A stretch of DNA of 64,000 bases from Warburgia ugandensis (taxonomy: Eukaryota; Streptophyta; Magnoliopsida; Canellales; Canellaceae): the NCBI GenBank assembly GCA_035236585.1, contig CP141130.1, positions 77,695,944 to 77,759,943 of the forward strand, given 5' to 3'. Position numbers and translations under genes: made by a program. Shown piece by piece: positions 11,238-23,159 of this stretch (the first letter of the stretch is position 1; each line of letters opens with the position of its first letter). The notes under the pieces were generated by a model. The model had not been told where the DNA came from. It saw only the letters and a program-made list of their open reading frames with translations, and made no database searches.

Positions 11238-14200
11238 CTTATCTATAAAACTAGTAGATTCCTTTCTTCCGTTGGTTAATTCTATTAAGGTGCTTGAGGA
11301 TCAATGCATGTGAGAAATTGGGTGCATATTCTGTTTAATGAACTTTCAGTCTAAGAGCAAACATATATAGGAGGTATAAAAGTTACATGATCACAATGTC
11401 ATCACTATCTTATTTTCTATTTTTAATTCGGATCTCTCTCAATGGATTAATATTCTCAAGCTGTTTCTGGCGTATCTATCTCGATGAGAGTACTTAGGGT
11501 AATTCTTGAAATTGCAATAACTGTAATGTGAATGCTGTTATTACCATTTTAGTTTCGTTTTAGTGTATCTTCTACTGATTTGGACTTTGAATTCACTTTC
11601 TATTTTGGCAGCATCTTGTTTAAGTTTTATTGTAACTTATCATGCTTGTTTTTACAGGATAATTTCTGTCATAGATCCAAGTAGAAGTTGGGCAGCTAGG
11701 TGGTTAAGAATTGGTGCGTTAACTTTTGAAGCAGATAAATTTCTGTCTTTGTCTTAGTTTTTGCTGCTTTATTTTATGAAATGGCACTTTAAGCATTTAT
11801 GCTTTTAGGATTCATTTTTTCATCACGTTTTTGTGAATGTTCTTCTGGTATTACAACAGTAGGGTGATGTTGTATGTCACATCAATGAGTTTCTTCTATT
11901 CAAATTTACTGAATTGATGAGATGCACAAGGGGTCATAATTACATGTTATTTGCAAGTACATCAGCATCCACATATTTAAATTTCAGGAGTCTTGACTAG
12001 ATCTCTTGAAATAGGTGGATGTGGAGGCACAGTGTGTGCACTTGACAAGTCAGCAACTGCATTTATCATTTCTCTAGAAGTTTTAAATGTGCATATTTCT
12101 TTTGCTTGCATAAACCTATGCAGTAATGTAGGGTTTCAGTGTGATATATTTAGACATACTTGATATCTGTTGATAATTTAAGTATGTTTTCAGCCATCAT
12201 CATTGCTGGCATAAGAGGGCATTTTAATTGTCTGTGTTTTACAATTTGGTAGATAGAATGTTATTTTATTTTGAATGCATTTATACCAGAGATGGTAATC
12301 TGTTAGTTACTCTAGAATTTTGATTGTGTGTTGCACGCATGTGCAAGTAAGAAGTAGAAGACATATTGTTTGACTTACATCCATAACCCACTTCTATTCC
12401 AAGTGTAAGATAAGGACATTGCTAGGCATGTCATACCAAGGGGTTGTAATGTTTCCACAAAACAAGCAGATGTTTTATTTTATTTTTTGAATGTTGAATA
12501 TACACAGACACATCCACGAGCAGCCTCGACCATTATGACCTACCCTAGAGGAGGTTCCTTCTTGTGCCACTACACTAGAAGGTCTTTAACTCAACATAGT
12601 TTCTAAGTTAAGATGTACTCCTATATCCTGGGGTTTCTCTTAGTAGAAACTTATCTGTTGCTAAGAGAAACTCATGAAATATAATTTAGATATTGGAGAG
12701 GCTAAGCCTGGCTGTTTTCTTTTTCCAATAAAAATTGCAAGGTAGCAATCATCCTTAATTTATAAGTTCATCCTTAATTTTAAAGCTTTTTATTCTGTTC
12801 TAACTTACACCTAATTTAATAGTTTCAAGCTGTTTCATGAACTAATAACAGCTCAAAATAGTAGAGTATTTGAAGGACTGAAATCTCTTAGTATTCATGA
12901 TTATCTCTTTTTGATGGAAGTTCTTGTAGGATATGCACCTACCATAGTGCTGAGTACAGAAGCCTTTCTAGTGGTCATTGCATTCTATAATAAAGTGGTT
13001 CCTCATTTTTAGTGTGTTAATTTTGAGTTGCTTAGAGGAGATTATTGAGCTGTTTGGGGTTTGGTGGAGCAGCTTGTAGCACTTCTACTGAGTGCTTCCT
13101 AAATGGGGGAAGCTCTCTTTAGAATATGAATTCTTCTTGTTTCTTAAACTTAAAAGGAACTTGCTTTCTTCTTGCTTTCCGTTAAGTAAGATGGAACTTC
13201 CTATTTTGCTGATTATTTTTCTATATTGTTGTTTTATCCCTGTTGCTGGTGCAAATAAAGTATTTCAAGTTTATGCCTGCTGTAAAGGGAGTGCCTATGC
13301 TGTGGATTCACATACTTTCAGTTCGAAAATATCAGTAGGCTAAAATAAAATGGGGCCTACTTCAATTATCACAATGATTCAACTGATTTGGTGTGCTATG
13401 GATGAGAGATATATAGAAGTTATTCACTGTTGATGATTATGAGCCTATTGATATGTTGTACTTTTGGTGATGAATGTCAACCATTGCTTTGTAGCCTTTT
13501 AATGTCATTTTGAAGGACAGAAATAAGAGGCCTAAGATAGATGGATTGCAACTTTGTATCTAACTCACCCATAGCATGCCCTAGAATATAGATGGTTCAA
13601 ATCATTTAGGAAAGTGATCCCTCATTAAGGCTAGTGTTCCCAAATTGTATCTTTGCCTGCTTACATTTCACATGTGTTTTCTCTTTGTAGCCTTGTATGT
13701 TGAGTAATGTAATAAATTTCAGTTATGGTTGATGCAATTCGTGTTTTTGAGGAGTCAATATGGATGACTTAAATGTGTTTATCGTTTATAGCTTTGGGTC
13801 CAGTTTGACTTGTTAGGGAGTAGACAATTGTCTTGAATTCCTTTTAGATGTGATTTTCTGAATGGTATTGGTGAAAGTCTTCAAAATTTTCACAAGTGAC
13901 CAGGACTCTGTACGAACAAGGCAACATGCAAGTATGGATGTTGAAGCTAGTGAATCAAAATCAAGTGCTGTAACGAAGGGTAGTAAATAGGACATATGGC
14001 CAAAAAGTGAACAGTGACTATTTCATGTTATCTTAGAATTTTGTTGCAGTTCTTAATAGTCCATTTGTAATTTGAGTTGGAGATCTAAAGTTCTTGAATC
14101 ACTTGAATGGTTGAAGTGTCATCTGGTTGTATTGGTGGTAAAATTGGAGCACGTTGAAGCTTACACGACACCAAAAGGAATGAATAGAAGCTAATGCAAT

Positions 14201-17200
14201 GTAGAAAGACATATGGTGCTAATGACCAACTTTAGATGACTGCTGATGATGTCACGGTTTGAATTTAAAAGTATGTAGGTCTACATGCAATTATGTAAAT
14301 ATTCTTATGAATGCAAATGAAACATAAAGGATTTAAGATAATGGTATTTAGAGTAGCAAGATCAAGGTATGCATTTTTTAATAAGTGGAAGACAAGCAGA
14401 ACTAGTATTATTCTAATTCCTGAGAATTCATTATCACCTCCCCAAAAGGTATTTTGAAGTTTAGTATCTCTCAACCATTGGACAGTTTTAGTGATTGAAG
14501 GTTTGCTTGCAAATAAGAGGATTGAGCATAGTTTTCCCCATTTAGCAGGCAGGTGCAAGGTAATTTGGAAATATTCAAGAATATCCATGTGAATTTCTCA
14601 GCTGGTCTCCAGATTGTTGTTTTTTCTCTCTCCGAATTTGCAGGAGTGTCATATTTCCTTTTTCGTTTTCTTTTTCCATTCTTGATAATAACTTGAATCT
14701 GGCATCTTTTACAGGTAGATTTGTTCCTGGCTGTTATACACTGGCAGTTTCAGAGGCACTTCCAGAAGAATATCAGGTTTTATTCTCTGTTCTTTACACA
14801 GTAGTAAGTTATACTATTGAAGTATGTATGTAATGTGTGTAGGTCAAAAGCATTAAGATAAATGCCATTTAAGTTACCGAGTTTGAATGAAATTGACAGT
14901 GGGCTACCATTGAATTTTGGGACCCCCAATGTCCAGGTTTTACACTAAACCGTCACCATCAACTCTGCAATGGTTGGAGATTGTGTAAAACTATACCATT
15001 CTCTACGGCCATCATGGCCTCGTAGCAGCTGTAGCTGAAATCTACAGTTTGTTCCTAAATAGAGGCTTTCAAACCCAACAATTGCAGGGAAAGCCCATTT
15101 CTTGATTAGTTTGCTGCTAGATGTCTTGCCACTTGCGATGCAATGATGCATAGAAAATGGTTGGATTTAGCCATTTGCTGGCAGTTTAGGTAAAATACAC
15201 CAGCCGTTTCAAATCAAAATCATGACAGTAGAGATATGCAGCAAGAAATGGTGTGCTTGTGAAGGTCCAAGAAAGTGACTATTTGACTGCTGATTTCGTA
15301 GAATATCAGAGCTTCATTGATGTCATAAGGATTGTCCCCTTTCATCACACAAAGTAGCTCAACAGATTTAGGGTTTTGATCAATAAAACTAATTCTTGTG
15401 CATCTAGCTGTTCACTTCCATTAGCTGGGCCTTTCTCATGGGGGGGTGGGGGGGATACATAGGAATCATAGGACTTCATGCTGACATTCGAAGGACGGTT
15501 TGGATAATGGTTGGGCCTACGGAACCATTTGAAGTGGGCTTGTGGGAGACCTATCCTTGTCGTTCAAGGACCACCTGCCCTGTAACCTCCTCCACTGAAA
15601 AAGAAAGAGTTAGTTTGGCTTCCTCCTCCATTGCAATGCCCCTTGGCATGGATCGCTCACCCTTCGCTTGTTGCTCTTTCTATCATGGTGGCAAGCATTA
15701 TAGCAACCTGCTATTTATCGATAGGCAAGCCTTTCAAAGTTTAGGGTTTAAATATTGGATCATGAGAGTAGATTCTAGCGGCACATCCTATTTAAGCAAA
15801 CCCATTAGCCAGATCTCCAACTGCTGTGAAAATGTGGAGTGTTGAAGTTCCCCGCTTATTGTTTAAGATTTCTCTTTCTTGGACCTTCACAAGTACCCTG
15901 TTTCCTTTCCTCATGTGAAAATGAGCAGAAGTCCCATAGTGGAGTCCCTAGGTTAAAAAAGAAATTAGAATAAGTACAGGCAAGAAGGGGAGCCTTGGCG
16001 TAACAGTTGTGTTGTTGCCGTGTGACCTGGAGGTCACAGGTTCGAGGCGTTGTAATAGCCTCTTTCAAAATACAAGGTAAGGCTGCATGCTAGAGACCCT
16101 TTATGGTCCACACCTTCTTCGGACCTTGCATACACAGGAGCTTCGTGCACCAGGCTGCCCTTTCTTTTGTTCGGTATAGGCAATGCCTCGTTCTATCACC
16201 CTTTGTTCTTTCTAGGTTTGTCAAGAGTAAAGAAAAGAGAGATAACTTCACAGGGAGGGAGAGAAAAGGAGCTGGCGGGTGGAGGGATAAGGGGAGTTTA
16301 GGAACTAAAACCAATGGCCATGAGGTAATTAGAACAAGTGACCGGAAAGGCAAAAAATCCCTTCACCATTTACTCATTTTGCCATTTTACATGGATAGTT
16401 AGGGTCCGACATAATTGTGCGATTATTCTCCACAATGTGTTGTAGGTTAGAAGCTCCCTATATATGTGTGTGTACAGACAGACAGATCGATAGAGCATTT
16501 TAATGGGAATCATAGGACTTCGTGCCGACATTCGGAAGACGGTTCGGATAATGGCTGGGCCTGTGGGACCTATTCTTGTCGTTCGAAGACCACCTGCCTT
16601 GTAACCTCCTCCACTAAAAAAGAAAGAGTTGGTTTGGCTTCCTCTTCCATTGCAATGCCCCCTGGCATGGATCGCTCACCCTTCGCTTGTTGCCCTTTCT
16701 ATCATGGTGGCAAGCATTATAGCAGCCTAGTATCTATCGATAGGCAAGCCTTTTGGAGTTTAGGGTTTAGATATTGGATCATGAGAGTAGCTTCTAGCAG
16801 CACATCCTATTTAAGCAAACCCATTAGCCAGATCTCCAGCTGCTGTGAAAATGGGCAGTGTTGAAGTCCCCTTCTTATTGTTTAAGATTTCTCTTTCTTG
16901 GACCTTCACAAGTACCCCATTTTCTTTCCTCATGTGAAAATGAGCAGAAGTCCCATAGTGGAGCCCCCAGGTTAAAAAAGAAATTAGAATAGGTACAGGC
17001 AAGAAGGGGAGCCTTGGCGTAACAAATGTGTTGTTGCCATGTGACCTAGAGGTCACGGGTTCCAGGCGTTGTAATAGTCTCTTTCAAAATGCAATGTAAG
17101 GCTGCATACTAGAGACCCTTTATGATCCACACCTTCTCCGGACATTGCATACACAGGAGCTTCGTGCACCAGGCTTCCTTTCTTTTGTCAGGTACAGGCA

Positions 17201-17863
17201 ATGCCTCTTTCTATCACCCTTTGTTCTTTCTAGGTTTGCCAAGAGTAAAGAAGAGAGAGATAACTTCACAGGGAGGGAGAGAAAAGGAGCAGGGGTGAGG
17301 GAGGGATAAGGGGAGTTTAGGAACTAAAACCAATGACCATGAGGTAATTAGAACAAGTGACTGGAAAGGCAAAAATTCCCTTTACCATTTACTCATTTTG
17401 CCATTTTACATGGATAGTTAGGGTCCAACAATCGTGTGATTATTCTCCACGATGTATTGTAGGTTAGAAGCTCCCTGTATATGTGTGTGTGCAGACAGAG
17501 ATCGATAGAGCATTGTAATGGTAACAAGGACCTTTATTAGCCAGGTCTTCTATTAAATCTTTTCCAGGTAAGATATGCTTGATTAATTAGATAACAAGGT
17601 CTGAATAGTAGCCTCTTTGTTTAGTGAATTCAACTATTTTGTTGCAATTTGAATCAAACCTCTATGGATGTAAATGTACATTATATTGTGACAGAGTTTT
17701 CTTTGTGTGTTGCCTGCAAGTTGATACTTAATTATCCACATCAGTAACTTTGTGCAACTATTGATTTGATTTGTCTCTCAAATGCAACTTCATTCTTACA
17801 TTACCTGTGCAGGGCCTTTGTGAGGATAACCGTGTCCCGTATGTACCACCAAAACGTGTATGA
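9629..17863 (+). CDS. SPT4: Transcription elongation factor SPT4 homolog
   Basis: Five exons: 9629-9715, 11080-11171, 11658-11713, 14715-14776 and 17813-17863. All have GT-AG borders and phases that join cleanly into a 116-residue protein, the usual plant SPT4 length. It begins MAGVAQIPTSFGHELRACLR; the zinc-binding cysteines are CLRC (exon 1) and CENC (exon 2). It continues DHERVVDCTTPNF, IDPSRSWAARWLRIG, RFVPGCYTLAVSEALPEE and ends VPYVPPKRV. SPT4 pairs with the NGN domain of SPT5 to form the DSIF complex, which keeps RNA polymerase II processive in the nucleus. The gene is stretched to 8.2 kb by introns carrying Au-type SINEs (introns 1 and 4), a long TC repeat at the start of intron 2, and a 1.04-kb tandem duplication in intron 4. 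No coding lesion is seen. Confidence 0.96.
10149..10327 (-). mobile_element. Au-type SINE in SPT4 intron 1
   Basis: Full-length copy on the minus strand, from the GGGGAGCCTTGGCGCAACAG head to a GGGCTGCCCT end. It is flanked by a 16-bp target duplication, CTCAAACATAAATAAA (10133-10148) and CTCAAACATAGATAAA (10328-10343), with one mismatch. Confidence 0.93.
11177..11235. repeat. Microsatellite (TC)n, about 29 units
   Basis: An uninterrupted TC run beginning five bases inside intron 2 of SPT4, directly after the 5' splice donor. The donor GTAGAT remains intact. Length variation here would sit next to the splice site. Confidence 0.97.
15987..16168 (+). mobile_element. Au-type SINE inside tandem unit 1
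   Basis: Head GGAGCCTTGGCGTAACAG (box A), GAGGTCACAGGTTCGAGGC (box B), CAAGGTAAGGCTGCATGC and tail AGCTTCGTGCACCAGGCTGC. It was duplicated together with its surroundings. Confidence 0.92.
17006..17186 (+). mobile_element. Au-type SINE inside tandem unit 2
   Basis: The counterpart of the copy at 15987, with the same flanks. Box B-like GGTCACGGGTTCCAGGC and the tail AGCTTCGTGCACCAGGCTTC are visible. It arose by segment duplication, not a second insertion. Confidence 0.9.
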
Positions 17864-18721
17864 AAACCTTGCAAGGAGAATGCTTGCTTATTAAGCTGTG
17901 TAACCCTCTTGATAGCATTTTATCCATGGACCTGTTTCCTAACAGACTGAATGTGGTAACTGGCAGACTTGCCAAATCTGGCCGACTAATTCGAAAATGA
18001 ACGAGGACATGATGTTCTATATCCTGACTGGACTGTTCCAAATCAGTTCGAGTAATCAATAAATCAAGATGCAATGTTGTATATCATGTATTTGCCTACA
18101 TGCTTTTGATTGTAATGAAATAATTTTATGTCATGGCCGGATTTCAGCTTTGAACTTCTCTTGTTTTGTCTTTCCATCCGTATTTAGAAACTCTTAATCT
18201 TAGTTCTAAGAAGAGTTGCACACACATTGCAGGAAAGAAGTTCCAAGAGAATTTCTAATTTTTTGTAGTATTACTTAAAATTGTGAAATTTGGTTATGCC
18301 AGACAAATTTATAAGGTGCCATATTGGTGCCGGTGCTTTACAACTGCTGGATCACATTCATTGATGATCTGCTCAGATCTCAAAGTCTGAAGATATCATA
18401 TTGAACAATTTGAACTTTCCTGAATTCGTGCTCTCGGATGATCTAGTTAAACATGATATCCACAGTTTTGCCCATTAAGACCCAAGGATTTCTGCCTAGT
18501 GATCAGAGATCTGCTGGCCCCATGCCCAAACATGTTTTGTCCAGTAAGGTGATCCTATCAGCGGCTGTAAAGTCCTTAGAAATAATGGTATTAAAATCTT
18601 CAGAATTCTAGGGTTAAGATTGCCTTATGTTTTTAGGCCTGATCTACCCAAATTGGGTTTTGGACGAAGTGTTGGGGCCTTGAAATTTTTAGGGCCGTTA
18701 TTATTTTCAGGATTCCAATGT

Positions 18722-18862
18722 ACTGCATCCAAGATCAAAACGAGTTGCATACATAATATTGATTCTTGTTGAAGCATGAAATTGGAATCAAACTGCATCC
18801 AAGATCAAAACAAGTTGCATACATAATATTGATTCTTGTTGAAGCATGAAATTGGAATCAAA
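18722..18862. repeat. 70-bp tandem duplication
   Basis: ACTGCATCCAAGATCAAAAC through AATTGGAATCAA occurs twice, offset by 70 bases, with one difference (ACGAGTTG versus ACAAGTTG). Confidence 0.95.
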
Positions 18863-19634
18863 CTGAAATGGTTCGGAGGAAAACAGCCGGCAAGATTAAA
18901 ATTGGTTTTGTGCAACTTGAACTCTTGATTTAGTCCTAGTTCTTCAAGGGTATTTGCTCAGTCTGATTCCTATAAAAGTCTATGCTTTTGTTACATAAAC
19001 ATCCTTTAGGTGACAACATTTGGATCTTTTATTTTGTTGCAGAAGAGTAAATGAATCAAATTCTCACTTAATCGTTTGAACATGAAAAGAAATCCAAATG
19101 TACCCTTTTCTGTGTATTTCCTGTTCGTTTTTTGTTTTGCATACAAGTATGTTCATGTAGATATCTTTCTTCGCAGGCGAGGGAGGATTGAGATCCGGCA
19201 AGTTTGCAAGGGGATTAGAAATGGGTTTTATTGAGTGATGCTACGTAGGTTAGGTTTCTTCTGTTTGCAAAAAGATTACATGGTTTTAACTGTATGGTTG
19301 TTCATAAGAACTGATCATCTTATGGTACACATATTTGATACGTGATAGCCCCAGATTTTTGTGACTGGATGTATTAACATTTTTATCTAAAATTAAGATT
19401 TTTCTGCCTTCCTTTCTTGGATGGTCTGATCCAATCCATTTAAGCATTGTAATTGTGGTTGAGATCACATATTGGAGATGCTATTTCTGTGGATCCTGCC
19501 AAAGATTCAGCATATAGATGCTGGAGCACCAACAAATGTCCAGTGTAATTGCTGTAAGAATCTCGGCACTTGAATGCAGGTTCAATTGGCAGTTTTCTTC
19601 TTGGCCAGGGATTAGATTTAGGAGTGTGCATGAC

Positions 19635-19678
<44 letters not shown>

Positions 19679-19702
19679 TTATTTTATTTTATTTTATTTT
19701 TT
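19635..19702. repeat. Microsatellite (ATT)n then (ATTTT)n
   Basis: About 14 ATT units followed by several ATTTT units and a T run. Intergenic. Confidence 0.95.
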
Positions 19703-20466
19703 TTTAGCACTAGCAAAAAATTACAAAACAAACTGTGCATATACTGACACACTCTCCAAAATCTAATCCCCGGTTAAAGAAAAGCGGTGATTCAAATGGA
19801 CAACCAAATGTATTACAGGGGAGATGCTTTGTAATTCTTGCTTGTATCCGTAAAAAAAGAAAGATGCTAGAGTAAATTTTTATATTAGCTGATTAAGCAC
19901 CTAGTAGGTCATTATTACAAGACTAATGCTTGATGGCTTTCAAGTATGGGATTACAGCCGATATCTCATACTGTAATCACAGAATTATAGCAGATACTTT
20001 ATGCTATAATCATGGTAGGAATTTTATATATTACCCTTTAATAATCAGTCAATACATTAAAAATGTAGATTCTATCAAGGTGTCAGAGTCATGAGGTGAA
20101 GATCTGTCGCCCCCAATTAGATATTTCTTCTTCTACCACAAATGTAGATTCTATCATAATTCTGATCCAATTTTTATTTAGTACATGTACAAGTTTGTAA
20201 AAGCTATCCGATCATCATTCAAATTGTTCTCTCTCTCTAAGTTGGTAGTTAGTCAAACTTGTTACTATCAATCTACTTTTTAATAAAATTAACTGATTCA
20301 ACTTGTATTATTATTCTTAATTAGGTAAGTGATGGATGATCGATAAACTCTTTTAAGAAAATGATAAATCTAATACACCATGAGTAAAGTCATTTAGGTG
20401 CTAGGTAATTCTATGAACAAGATTGGCACCAGAATTCCACATGAAGAGATAATTTTTGGTAATATT

Positions 20467-20471
<5 letters not shown>

Positions 20472-20525
<54 letters not shown>
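20472..20525. repeat. Microsatellite (GA)n, about 27 units
   Basis: A pure GA tract immediately next to a truncated SINE (20526-20645). Confidence 0.97.
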
Positions 20526-20528
<3 letters not shown>

Positions 20529-20645
20529 GCAGCCTGGTGTGCGAAGTTCACACATATGATATGCAAAGGGTTGTTCCTATGCCTCAAACCCATATCTAAC
20601 CTCCTGGTCACACGGCAACAACTCAAGTTGTACCAAGCTTTCTTT
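20526..20645 (-). mobile_element. Au-type SINE, internally deleted
   Basis: Plus-strand GGGCAGCCTGGTGTGCGAAG (tail end) passes directly to TGCCTCAAACCCATATCTAACC and CACACGGCAACAACT (box B and head). The middle third is missing. Confidence 0.8.
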
Positions 20646-20999
20646 CTTTGAGAGAGAGAGATCAATAACAGAGATAAAAAAGAAAGAATTAGAAAGACCG
20701 ATGAGGATTTAAAATAAATTGTAAAAGACAAAGATTGATTTATATGTCCTTTTCTTTTGTTCATCATAATCTTCTTATCCTAGTTTGTACTCCAACCTTG
20801 GTCAACAGTGATTTTATTTTTACTTTTTTTATTTAAAGCACATATTGAGTGGTGGGAACATTTGCTCTCTGGGGAGTTGAATGAGGGGCAACTAATTATT
20901 TGTCTTTAATCGTAATTTATTTAGATTTTTTATTAAGTGAAAAAGGTAACTGGTTATGATATCTGATTTAATAAAGAAAAGGATTCTAATTGATATAAA

Positions 21000-21172
21000 A
21001 AGGGTAACCCCTTTCGCGAAGCTCCTACATATGCAGGGTCCTTGGAAGGAGCGAACCACAAGAGTATATAATACACAATTTTACATTGCATTTTTGCAAG
21101 AGGCTATTTCCATGCTGCAAACTCATGACCAAGGTCACGCTACCACAATTTTACCATTGTGCCAAGACTCCC
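21000..21172 (-). mobile_element. Au-type SINE
   Basis: Plus strand shows GCGAAGCTCCTACATATGCA, TTTTGCAAGAGGCTATTTCC and CATTGTGCCAAGACTCCC. Near full length, diverged. Confidence 0.88.
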
Positions 21173-21224
21173 AAATCAATCTTTCTTATAACACAATGAA
21201 TTTTAGTTATAAATTATCTTACAA

Positions 21225-21402
21225 GAGGGCAGCCCCAGTGCCTAAAGCTCTCACCTATGCGGGGTCCAGGGAAGGGGTGGACCACAAGGGCCACAAATAC
21301 ACAACCTTACCTTGCATGTTGCAAGAGATTTTCTACGCCTTGAACCCGTGACCTTCAGGTCATACAACGAGAACTTTTACCATTGCGCCAAGGCTCCCCT
21401 TC
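21225..21402 (-). mobile_element. Au-type SINE, near full length
   Basis: Plus strand GGGCAGCCCCAGTGCCTAAA to CCATTGCGCCAAGGCTCCCC. Box B is visible as the complement of CTTGAACCCGTGACC. It lies about 530 bases upstream of the presenilin start, in the same neighbourhood as two other copies. Confidence 0.92.
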
Positions 21403-21563
21403 AGATTGGTTACCATAACTAAATCAAATTAAATTAAATTGTAAGAATAAATAAATTACATATAAGAAAAACCTGGGTATCAATATATTTATACACAATC
21501 AATTTACTAAAATAGAATTCAAAGTTCGTCCTTTTAAACATGGCTGGGGGCATTCGCGTGTAA

Positions 21564-21567
<4 letters not shown>

Positions 21568-21594
<27 letters not shown>
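21568..21594. repeat. Microsatellite (GA)n in the probable presenilin 5' leader or promoter
   Basis: About 13 GA units followed by a short GT run, roughly 340 bases upstream of the presenilin ATG. GA-rich tracts are common in plant 5' leaders; no role can be shown here. Confidence 0.85.
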
Positions 21595-21935
21595 TGTGTG
21601 TGACTGAGTTTCCTCCCGCAGCAGAGCAGCGATACAGGGAAAGGGGAAGGGGGTCTTCGAGCTTCAAAAACCCAGCACACGCGGTTGATCAAATGCGAAC
21701 GGCAACAGCCAACGATAAGATTGAAAGGGCTCACGTTTGATCTTGAATCTACTGCTATTTCTCTCAATTTTTTACCCCGTCTGAAATCCCATTTTCGTCC
21801 GGAATAACCGACGGATTACGCACCCACGCACTTTGCAGAAGTGATTCAATAGGAAGCACTTGAGACGGGGACGCACCATCTTGCTTTCCCCCTGTTCGAT
21901 CAATTGCCGAAGACATACGAAATCGTCCTGCTGCC

Positions 21936-23159
21936 ATGGAGACCTCGTCTACAATTCTGCACTCGATCGGGCAAGAGATCATCCCGGTGATGTCCCCGGT
22001 CTCCATCTGCATGTCCCTAGTCGTCCTCCTCGTCCAAACCATCCCCCCACCTTCCTCCCCTGACCCAATCCGCACAGCCGCTAACCTCGTTTACCTTGAA
22101 ACCCCCTCTGACTCCCCCGGCCAAAAACTACAGGGTGCTCTCCTCAATGCCGCTGTCTTCGTCGTTCTAATCGCCCTTGTCACCTTCCTCCTCGTCCTCC
22201 TCTACTACTACAACTTCACCAATTTTCTCAAACACTACATGCGCTTCTCTGCCTTCTTCGTTTTCGCTTCGATGGGCGGTTCTATCTTCCTCTCCTTTCT
22301 TCAACGCTTCTCAATTCCTCTTGATTTCATCACTTGCTCAATTCTCCTCTTGAATTTCACTACCATCGGAGTTCTCTCCGTCTTCTCTGCAGGAATTCCC
22401 ATCATTGTCCGGCAATCTTATATGGTTCTGTTGGGAATTATCGTTGCTGCTTGGTTTACTAAGCTCCCGGAATGGACCACTTGGGTGCTCCTTGTTGCTC
22501 TTGCTGTATATGACCTGGTTGCAGTTTTGGCGCCTGGTGGGCCTCTGAAATTGCTTGTTGAATTGGCGTCGAGCCGGGACGAAGACCTTCCCGCACTTGT
22601 TTACGAGGCCCGGCCCACGGTATCTCGCAATTCACCAGGGCTTCTTGTTGCCGGAGCATCCGAGACACTCTCGGTTGAGCTCCAACCTGTTTCGAATGAG
22701 AATGTACGTAATTCTGATCATTCTGTTGTTGAAGTCGAAGACGAAAGAGAAACTTCGCCTTTGGTTTCAAGTTCCGGGGGAAACCAGAATGAGAATCGGC
22801 GTTCAGATTTTTCGATTGATGAGGAATCGCCCCTTGTTGATGTTTTGAGTTCGGGGAATGAGAGAAGAGATGGAGGTGTAGAGATATCAACAAAAGGTAT
22901 TAAGCTTGGACTGGGGGATTTTGTGTTTTATAGTGTTCTTGTAGGTAGAGCTGCAATGTATGATTTGATGACTGTTTATGCGTGTTACCTTGCGATTATA
23001 TCTGGGCTCGGATGTACGCTGATTTTGCTGTCAGTCTATCACCGAGCTTTGCCAGCGCTCCCCATCTCTATTGCTTTGGGTGTCATGTTCTACTTCTTGA
23101 CTCGGCTACTAATGGAGCCGTTTGTTGTTGGGACCTCAGCAAATTTGGTTATGTTCTGA
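21936..23159 (+). CDS. Presenilin-like aspartyl protease (gamma-secretase catalytic subunit family)
   Basis: An intronless 407-residue membrane protein. Family marks are the two catalytic aspartates, D193 in LAVYDLVAVLAPGGPLK (YD motif) and D328 in KLGLGDFVFYSVLVGRAA (GxGD motif), plus the PAL signature at 373-375 (RALPALPISIALG). Nine hydrophobic segments are expected; strong ones lie near 20-35, 70-90, 104-121, 133-150, 160-175, 182-200, 327-342, 348-367 and 371-390. Between the aspartates is a long acidic, serine-rich loop (about 215-320), as in other presenilins, where endoproteolysis would occur. Plant presenilins sit in endomembranes and the vacuolar system, with NCT, APH-1 and PEN-2 homologs as partners. 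The start METSSTILHSIGQEI fits the family; a GA repeat (about 21568-21594) lies in the probable 5' leader. Confidence 0.95.
   Translation: METSSTILHSIGQEIIPVMSPVSICMSLVVLLVQTIPPPSSPDPIRTAANLVYLETPSDSPGQKLQGALLNAAVFVVLIALVTFLLVLLYYYNFTNFLKHYMRFSAFFVFASMGGSIFLSFLQRFSIPLDFITCSILLLNFTTIGVLSVFSAGIPIIVRQSYMVLLGIIVAAWFTKLPEWTTWVLLVALAVYDLVAVLAPGGPLKLLVELASSRDEDLPALVYEARPTVSRNSPGLLVAGASETLSVELQPVSNENVRNSDHSVVEVEDERETSPLVSSSGGNQNENRRSDFSIDEESPLVDVLSSGNERRDGGVEISTKGIKLGLGDFVFYSVLVGRAAMYDLMTVYACYLAIISGLGCTLILLSVYHRALPALPISIALGVMFYFLTRLLMEPFVVGTSANLVMF

Larger units (their letters stand above)
15457..17520 (+). repeat. Two-copy tandem duplication (about 1.04 kb unit) in SPT4 intron 4
   Basis: Unit 1 runs about 15457-16503 and unit 2 about 16504-17520. 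Both begin GGGAATCATAGGACTTC-GTGC-like, share the TTGCAATGCCCC-TGGCATGG block, an Au-type SINE at the same internal place, and end AGATCGATAGAGCATT-TAATGG. Divergence is a few percent with small indels. The 132-135-codon frames in each unit (15438-15845, 16466-16864) have no known relative, and I treat them as chance. Confidence 0.9.
17864..20470. other. SPT4 3' region and intergenic DNA
   Basis: 17864 to about 18120 is probably the SPT4 3' UTR. The rest is non-coding, with a 70-bp tandem duplication (18722-18862) and an ATT/ATTTT repeat (19635-19702). No further gene is supported. Confidence 0.5.

Noticed and set aside
15438..16864. Two similar ORFs of 135 and 132 codons
   Set aside because: They are products of the intronic tandem duplication, with no family motif and no splice or promoter context; they lie inside SPT4 intron 4.
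22459..22893. 144-codon ORF antisense to presenilin
   Set aside because: A shadow of the real gene; the presenilin frame has all catalytic motifs.
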